A stretch of 32,353 nt of DNA, from positions 1 to 32,353 of the forward strand of contig CANKOW010000010.1 of the NCBI GenBank assembly GCA_947484295.1. Reading direction: 5' to 3'. The notes under the pieces are model-generated. The model saw nothing but the letters and a program-made list of their open reading frames with translations, was not told the origin of the DNA and made no database searches. The stretch is from Alcaligenaceae bacterium (GTDB taxonomy: Bacteria; Pseudomonadota; Gammaproteobacteria; Burkholderiales; Burkholderiaceae_B). Numbering within the stretch: position 1 is the stretch's first letter; the number at the start of each line of letters is the position of its first letter. A program made the translations under genes and the position numbers. Shown one piece after another: positions 27,656 to 32,353 of this stretch.

Positions 27656-28213
27656 ATGCACGTACACGAACTCGTTGCCCGCTTCAGCAAGGTCGGCACC
27701 AGCAGCACCCCGATACAAGCCGCGCGCGAAGAACTTGAAGCGCTGCGTGGCGATATCGACGCTGTCGACCAAGCCCTGCGGTTTGTCGCCGGCACGGGCG
27801 GAAACGCGCGGCAAGTGTTTTACCGGTCTCCGACGCTTTCGCTTTTGAAGGTGTGCTTCCCAGCCGGGCGCCGCACACCGCCGCATGATCATGGTACCTG
27901 GACGACCATTCTGCTGTTTTCGGGCGAAGAAAAAAACACACTGTATCGCGCTGAAAATGGAAAACTGCGCAAGGCGAGCGAAGTCACCCTCACGCGCGGC
28001 TCGATTTTGCCGATGCTAGCCGACACCGTGCATGTTGCCGAGTGTCTGGGTAACGTGCCTGCCATTGGCCTGCATGTCTACGGCGGCGACATACTCGAGT
28101 TACCGCGCCGCATGTGGCATCCTGAAACGCTAGAAGTGCATCCGTTGGATTTGACGTTATATGAGTCCTTTGCGCAGGCGGCCTCTAAGGCTGACAGCGC
28201 ACCGCTGACCTAG
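27656..28213 (+). CDS. Cysteine dioxygenase-like cupin (thiol dioxygenase)
   Basis: The 185-residue protein matches the type I cysteine dioxygenase/cupin family, which oxidises thiols such as cysteine or 3-mercaptopropionate to sulfinates at a three-histidine Fe(II) centre. The metal motif is PPHDHGTWTT (His77, His79), and the third ligand is probably His126 in DTVHVAEC. GLHVYGGD follows, as in the family. Gly90 stands where animal enzymes carry the cross-linked Cys, as in most bacterial members. AGGAGA at 27645-27650 is the binding site. It is followed after 15 bp by a gamma-glutamyltransferase-like gene, which suggests a thiol or glutathione breakdown unit. The true substrate cannot be read from the sequence. 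Confidence 0.85.
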   Translation: MHVHELVARFSKVGTSSTPIQAAREELEALRGDIDAVDQALRFVAGTGGNARQVFYRSPTLSLLKVCFPAGRRTPPHDHGTWTTILLFSGEEKNTLYRAENGKLRKASEVTLTRGSILPMLADTVHVAECLGNVPAIGLHVYGGDILELPRRMWHPETLEVHPLDLTLYESFAQAASKADSAPLT

Positions 28214-28228
28214 AATAGAGGAGACCAT

Positions 28229-29833
28229 ATGAAAGGCGTTGTCGTATGTCCGCAGCCGCGTGCTGCCGAAGTGGGGGCCGAGATCCTTGAGCAGGGCGGT
28301 AACGCCTTTGATGCTGCGTTGGCAACGGCTTTTTCGCAAATGGTCAATGATCCCTTTATGTGCGGTCTGGGTGGCATGGGCACTTTGCATTATTTTCAGG
28401 CAGCCACCGGCACCAGTGGGATGATCGATTTTTATAACCGCGCTGGCGCTAAGGTGCGCCCGGATATGTGGGAAAAAGACTGTAAAGGTCGTACACCCAT
28501 TTCTGGCTATAGCTTATTTGATGATTTCAGAAGTGAGATTGGCTATACCGCCATCATGACGCCTGGTACGCCAGCGGGGCTTGGTTTGTTTCATGAAAAA
28601 CTGGGCTCGATGCCTTGGGCCGATTTGATCGCACCGGCGATTACCCAAGCGCACGAAGGTATCCTGGTCACGCCGAACTTGGCAACGGTCTGGAGCGGTT
28701 ACGCGCAGCCCGGTATCCCGGATGGCCTCACACGTATCCGCAAAACCGCCGAATGCGAGCGCGTGTATTTGCATCCTGAGGGGCGGTTGTTCAAGGTTGG
28801 CGACGTGATGCGTCTGCCTGACTACGCACGCACCCTAGAGCGACTCGCCAAAGGTGGTTGGCGCGAATTTCATCAAGGTGCGCTTGGCGATGAGATCGCC
28901 CGCGATCTAGAAGCCAACGGCGCCTTCGTGACTCGCCAAGATTTAGCCGACTATCAACCCGAAGAGAGTGCGCCGTTAGTGGGGTCGTATCGCGGTTATG
29001 AGGTGCGCTCTAATCCGCCGCCGGGCAGTGGGGCAACCTTGATTGAAATGTTGCAAATACTTGAGCATTTTGACTTGAGTGTGCTCGATCATGGCTCGGC
29101 ACGGCACATCGATTTAGTGGCGCGCGCCATGGCTGCTGCCCACGTTGATCGCAATGCGTATTTGGGCGACCCACGTTTTGCAGACGTACCTACTGATATG
29201 CTGATTTCTAAAAAGCGTGCGGCCTATTGGGCTGACCGGATCAAGTCAGGTCAGTATGCAGGTGGTCAAGAAGAGGCGCCACCTGGATGCACCACGCATG
29301 TGTGTGTCATGGATGCCGAGGGTAATGCAGTATCAATGACCCATACGCTTGGTACGGCCGCGGGCGTCGTAAGCCCAGGCTTAGGCTTTAACTACAACAA
29401 TTCGATGAAGCTGTTTGATCCGGTCCCGAATAAAAAGAATTCGATGGCTGCGGGTAAAGCGCGCACCACCGGGATGGTGCCCACCATGTTGCTCAAGGAC
29501 GGCAAGCCCGTGTTATTAGCCGGTGCGCCAGGGGGGAGTGTGATCATTAGCGCCACCTTGCAGGCTATTTTGAATGTGGTGGATTTTGGGATGTCGCCGG
29601 TCGAAGCGGTGACGGTTCCGCGTATCCACTGTGAGGGTCTGGGGATACACGCCGAGGCAACGGTGCCGCGCTCGGTGATTAAAGAGTTACGTGCGTTAGG
29701 TCATACTGTTCACCAAAGCGCGCATAGCTTTGAGCCCAGCATGTCGCGTGCCCACGTAATTTCAACCATTGGCGGGCGTATGCGAGGCGGTGCTGACCCA
29801 AGGGGTGGGGCGGGTGTTGTTTACGCGCGCTAG
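28229..29833 (+). CDS. Gamma-glutamyltransferase-like Ntn hydrolase, no signal peptide
   Basis: The 534-residue protein belongs to the gamma-glutamyltranspeptidase family, made as a precursor that cuts itself before a catalytic Thr. The cleavage site is GCTTHVCVMDAEGNAVSMT, so Thr355 should become the N terminus of the small subunit. GAPGGSVIISATLQ resembles the glycine-rich oxyanion loop. RAAEVGAEILEQGGNAFDAA and FMCGLGGMGTLHYF are typical of the large subunit. There is no signal peptide, unlike periplasmic E. coli GGT, so it is probably cytoplasmic. With the preceding dioxygenase it could release Cys-Gly or hydrolyse other gamma-glutamyl or acyl substrates. The GGT family is diverse, so the exact reaction is open. 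Confidence 0.88.
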   Translation: MKGVVVCPQPRAAEVGAEILEQGGNAFDAALATAFSQMVNDPFMCGLGGMGTLHYFQAATGTSGMIDFYNRAGAKVRPDMWEKDCKGRTPISGYSLFDDFRSEIGYTAIMTPGTPAGLGLFHEKLGSMPWADLIAPAITQAHEGILVTPNLATVWSGYAQPGIPDGLTRIRKTAECERVYLHPEGRLFKVGDVMRLPDYARTLERLAKGGWREFHQGALGDEIARDLEANGAFVTRQDLADYQPEESAPLVGSYRGYEVRSNPPPGSGATLIEMLQILEHFDLSVLDHGSARHIDLVARAMAAAHVDRNAYLGDPRFADVPTDMLISKKRAAYWADRIKSGQYAGGQEEAPPGCTTHVCVMDAEGNAVSMTHTLGTAAGVVSPGLGFNYNNSMKLFDPVPNKKNSMAAGKARTTGMVPTMLLKDGKPVLLAGAPGGSVIISATLQAILNVVDFGMSPVEAVTVPRIHCEGLGIHAEATVPRSVIKELRALGHTVHQSAHSFEPSMSRAHVISTIGGRMRGGADPRGGAGVVYAR

Positions 29834-29875
29834 GGTTGAGTCGTAGAGGTCATCGTTGAATAAACTATCTCAACA

Positions 29876-31528
29876 TTACTTCTGGCTAGTGTTAAGCCGA
29901 CGATAAATGGTGAGCACTGGGCCGCCGTCAACCACGATTTCGTAAAAGACTGTATAGGCCTTGTCGGGTTGTTCAAATTTTGAGCCATCAAAAAATCGGT
30001 AATTTGTCAAAATGTAATCCGACTCAACGTTCAAGGGGTCTAAGATCATTCTCTTGCGATCTTCAGACTTAAGCAGTTCAATCGCCTGCTGTGTTGAGGT
30101 GACGCCGAGTGAACGAATCGTCAGGCGGTTTCTGGCGTCGTTGGCCAAAATAAACTCAAGCCCCTTCACATCGGTCACACCCCAATAATCACGCTCAAAG
30201 CTATTCTGCGCTGAAAAAAATGTGACCAAACCATTGAAGTACAAATGTTGAAAAGGGTGATTACGTATCATCCAGCTCACGTTAAACAAAATTTGCATAC
30301 TAAATAGCAACGCCATCAAACCCGCTACAGGCAGCCCAAAAACGTGTTTGTTGTTGAGCGCCTGCAGACCGCCTATGCTGAGTAAGATCATGGCGGGATA
30401 GATAAAATAGAGTTGTCGCCAGCCATCGTAGAGCGTCGAATTTAAGACTATTGCTGCAAATATCGGGCTACCAGCAACCGCTAAAAATAAAAAATCTTGA
30501 AAATGGTCGAAGCGTTTAAAACCTTTCCAAGGCTGTGAGGCGACATTCATACATAATTTGAAGACACCGATCACAAAGCATAGCGAAATCAAGATAGGCG
30601 TGGTGAGCGCGATCCAGGTCGGCGCATAATGCCAAGGTATGTTCTTTGCAAAAACATATTCACCAAAGTAGAGATTGTAGTAATCCCACCTAAACTGAGA
30701 CATGTTTTTTAGTGCGATTAAAAAATGCGTGAAAGGGTTTTCCCACAGCCACGGCCACATTCCATAGGTGCTTAGGGCGCAGGTCACACCAAAGACGGCT
30801 GTCAACGTTAAACAATTTCGTAAGGTGATTACGCGAAGACTACAGAGCATCACAAGCATAAAAATTGTTAGCCCAAAAAAAATTACACCGGCAATACGGA
30901 TATTGATGGTGACCGCAATCATGAGGGCGTGTAGAAAGGCGCTTTGCCAACTGAGTGTCAGTCGTAGCCGAGTCAAGGTATACAGACTGGCCGCAAAACA
31001 CGCCATAAAAACAATATCTTTATTGTTGAAAAACGCCTCGCCGTAGAGTCGAGGGGTTGTCAACAACAATGTGCTAGCTAACAGGGCATAGCCCAAATGA
31101 TTGAAACGTAATTTCGCAGCGTGATAAATCGCAATTAATCCAGCCCAAAAAACCAGAAAAGTGAATGCGTGTCTCAGTAAAAATTGCTGTCGTGAGTCGT
31201 TGAGCGAAAACAAGCGTTCTATAAAAAACGCTGGTAAATCAAATGCAACACCATAGTCGCGGTCGTAATATTCGTTGAGTGGAATATTGAAGATGGCTAA
31301 GATCGGATCGTTTTTGAGCCAGGTGATATTGAATTTGTCAGCGATGTAGTTCAAACTCATTCCGCCATTTGTGCGGCTGATCAGTTCGTCTGCTGACATC
31401 CCATAATGGGTAAAGGTTGTCAGCCCCAAGGCCAAGATAAAAAGAAAATAAAGCGCCACCATGACTGAGCGATATTGACTCACTAAGACAATGTGGTTTT
31501 TGAAATGAAAGAAAAAAATCTTCAACAT
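29876..31528 (-). CDS. GT-C type membrane glycosyltransferase-like protein
   Basis: The 550-residue protein has about ten or more hydrophobic segments. The first (about residues 22-40) is followed by a loop with MSADELISRTNGG. The acidic Asp47/Glu48 pair in this first outer loop is the usual place of the GT-C (GT39/ArnT-like) catalytic motif. Long membrane helices fill residues about 120-420. A soluble, probably periplasmic C-terminal part (about 430-550) ends VVDGGPVLTIYRRL. Such proteins use polyprenyl-phosphate sugars to modify lipids or proteins; the substrate is unknown. It is the third gene of a minus-strand set, 11 bp after the MaoC-like gene, and its binding site is weak. Confidence 0.72.
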   Translation of the reverse strand: MLKIFFFHFKNHIVLVSQYRSVMVALYFLFILALGLTTFTHYGMSADELISRTNGGMSLNYIADKFNITWLKNDPILAIFNIPLNEYYDRDYGVAFDLPAFFIERLFSLNDSRQQFLLRHAFTFLVFWAGLIAIYHAAKLRFNHLGYALLASTLLLTTPRLYGEAFFNNKDIVFMACFAASLYTLTRLRLTLSWQSAFLHALMIAVTINIRIAGVIFFGLTIFMLVMLCSLRVITLRNCLTLTAVFGVTCALSTYGMWPWLWENPFTHFLIALKNMSQFRWDYYNLYFGEYVFAKNIPWHYAPTWIALTTPILISLCFVIGVFKLCMNVASQPWKGFKRFDHFQDFLFLAVAGSPIFAAIVLNSTLYDGWRQLYFIYPAMILLSIGGLQALNNKHVFGLPVAGLMALLFSMQILFNVSWMIRNHPFQHLYFNGLVTFFSAQNSFERDYWGVTDVKGLEFILANDARNRLTIRSLGVTSTQQAIELLKSEDRKRMILDPLNVESDYILTNYRFFDGSKFEQPDKAYTVFYEIVVDGGPVLTIYRRLNTSQK

Positions 31529-31539
31529 CCAGATTTAAT

Positions 31540-32010
31540 TTACAGCGGCCGACGCCGATACAAGATCGTCGCGATCATTTCTTGTACGGTTGTGTCATGC
31601 TGATTCACAATATTGCGCTTAAAGGTAATGGTCCCTCGGTCAGGTTTGCTTGATTCTTTTTTTTCAATGACCGTTGATTTCATCCGAATGGTATCGCCGT
31701 GTTTAACTGGCGCAAGCAGGCGCCATTTATCGATCTGTACTAAGGCCAGCAATGTGCCGTCATTGATACCGCTGGCATATTGCAAGCCACCGGCAACACC
31801 ATAAATCAGCGGGCCATGCGCAATGGGTTCGCCAAATTGTGTCGTTTTGCAGTATTCAAAGTTGGTGTGCACCTCATTAAAATCGCCTGACAAACTAGCA
31901 AAATTAACAATGTCTGTGCTGGTGATCGTGCGCGCGGGCGTCACGAACTCTGCACCGACTTCAAAGTCTTCAAAATAACGGCCCCTGACTGCTGGTGTTG
32001 CGGTTGTCAT
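31540..32010 (-). CDS. MaoC-like hydratase/dehydratase
   Basis: The 156-residue protein is a hotdog-fold MaoC domain protein. The start is RYFEDFEVGAEFVTPARTIT. The catalytic hydratase motif appears as SGDFNEVHTNFEYCKTTQFG (Asp43, His48 region) and AHGPLIYGVAGGL. Family members hydrate trans-2-enoyl-CoA or similar acyl-CoA substrates. The length matches single-domain members. AAGGAAG before the ATG at 32010 is a good binding site. It lies between the DUF1993 gene (15 bp upstream) and the glycosyltransferase. Confidence 0.92.
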   Translation of the reverse strand: MTTATPAVRGRYFEDFEVGAEFVTPARTITSTDIVNFASLSGDFNEVHTNFEYCKTTQFGEPIAHGPLIYGVAGGLQYASGINDGTLLALVQIDKWRLLAPVKHGDTIRMKSTVIEKKESSKPDRGTITFKRNIVNQHDTTVQEMIATILYRRRPL

Positions 32011-32025
32011 GTGAATCTTCCTTGA

Positions 32026-32353
32026 TTAGTACGAACCCATAAAATCTTTCTTGCCGATTTCGACGCCATTGTGTCGTAGCAAGTTGTACGCAGTTGTGAC
32101 ATGAAAGAAAAATTGCGGCATGCCGTATTTCAAAGCGTAATCTTCGACCGATAGTTTTTTCTCTTTCGGGGTACCGGGTCGTAACACAATCTCTTTGACG
32201 GCGCTGCCCTCTAATTGAGCGGCGGTGAAGCCGTCGATCAGCCCTAGGGTTTTTGCAATACGTTGCTGTAGTTCAGCAAAACTCTGTTCATTATCTTCGT
32301 AGGCTGCGACTTCAACGCCCGCGATACGTGAAGGCACGCTTTTTGCAAAATCA
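32026..32353 (-). CDS. DUF1993 family protein, 5' end cut by window edge
   Basis: The visible 108 codons match DUF1993: DFAKSVPSRIAG, then EDNEQSFAELQQRIAKTLGL and YALKYGMPQFFFHVTTAYNL. LLRHNGVEIGKKDFMG is near the end. The frame stays open to the window edge, so the N terminus (about 60 residues in the family) is missing. An internal GTG at 32337 is not the true start, because the preceding residues DFAKS belong to the family. The fold is a four-helix DinB-like bundle of unknown function. It is the first visible gene of the minus-strand set with the MaoC-like and glycosyltransferase genes. Confidence 0.85.
   Translation of the reverse strand, partial: DFAKSVPSRIAGVEVAAYEDNEQSFAELQQRIAKTLGLIDGFTAAQLEGSAVKEIVLRPGTPKEKKLSVEDYALKYGMPQFFFHVTTAYNLLRHNGVEIGKKDFMGSY

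Noticed and set aside
29835-29874. Inverted repeat GTTGAG/CTCAAC between the GGT-like gene and the glycosyltransferase gene as a terminator
   Set aside because: The stem is only six bases with a 28-base loop and no T run.

Overview
The window looks like a piece of a betaproteobacterial chromosome of the order Burkholderiales, most likely an Alcaligenaceae/Bordetella-like lineage of moderate GC content. This rests on protein sequence style and on gene order recalled from that group (ndk-rlmN-ispG-hisS-yfgM-bamB-der-hisC-hfq-hflX-hflK-hflC-hisZ-purA, then rpsU-dnaG-rpoD). No database search was possible, so the genus is not assigned.

Positions 1-1763 hold the 5' two thirds of valS on the minus strand, divergent from a very compact plus-strand block (1935-18267). 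This block encodes nucleotide metabolism (ndk, purA, a PRPP-dependent phosphoribosyltransferase), RNA modification and translation (rlmN, hisS, der, hflX, hfq), isoprenoid synthesis (ispG), histidine synthesis (hisC, hisZ) and envelope assembly or quality control (a short RodZ-like protein, YfgM, BamB, HflK/HflC). Many genes overlap by ATGA or are separated by only a few bases. The few larger gaps hold structured DNA: TTGGCAAC repeats before hfq, a hairpin before hflX, two tandem palindromic units after hflC, a strong hairpin with an alternative pairing before hisZ, and a 66-bp tandem duplication at the purA/phosphoribosyltransferase junction.

Positions 18350-23585 carry the macromolecular-synthesis operon rpsU-dnaG-rpoD followed by a tRNA with a CAT anticodon, probably tRNA-Ile2. 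RpoD has an unusually long, about 320-residue Lys/Ala/Pro-rich N-terminal extension before region 1.1.

The accessory zone starts at this tRNA. An orphan Hcp (type VI secretion tube protein) gene lies between the tRNA and an exact 25-bp copy of the tRNA 3' end located 855 bp downstream. That is the signature of a tRNA-targeted integrated element, but there is no integrase and no other T6SS gene in the window. Next come a decayed outer-membrane/transporter-like gene (one nonsense codon, one frameshift) and a FolB-like gene on the minus strand, with a shared palindromic operator-like motif. A secreted phytase-like esterase, a cysteine-dioxygenase-like cupin and a cytoplasmic gamma-glutamyltransferase-like enzyme follow on the plus strand; the last two may together feed glutathione-type thiols into cysteine sulfinate. 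The window ends with a minus-strand set: DUF1993 protein (cut by the edge), MaoC-like hydratase and a GT-C-type membrane glycosyltransferase.

The most interesting item is the tRNA/hcp/tRNA-remnant cassette. Next are the hisZ leader structure, the purA-junction duplication with its 19-residue mini-ORF, and the RpoD extension.
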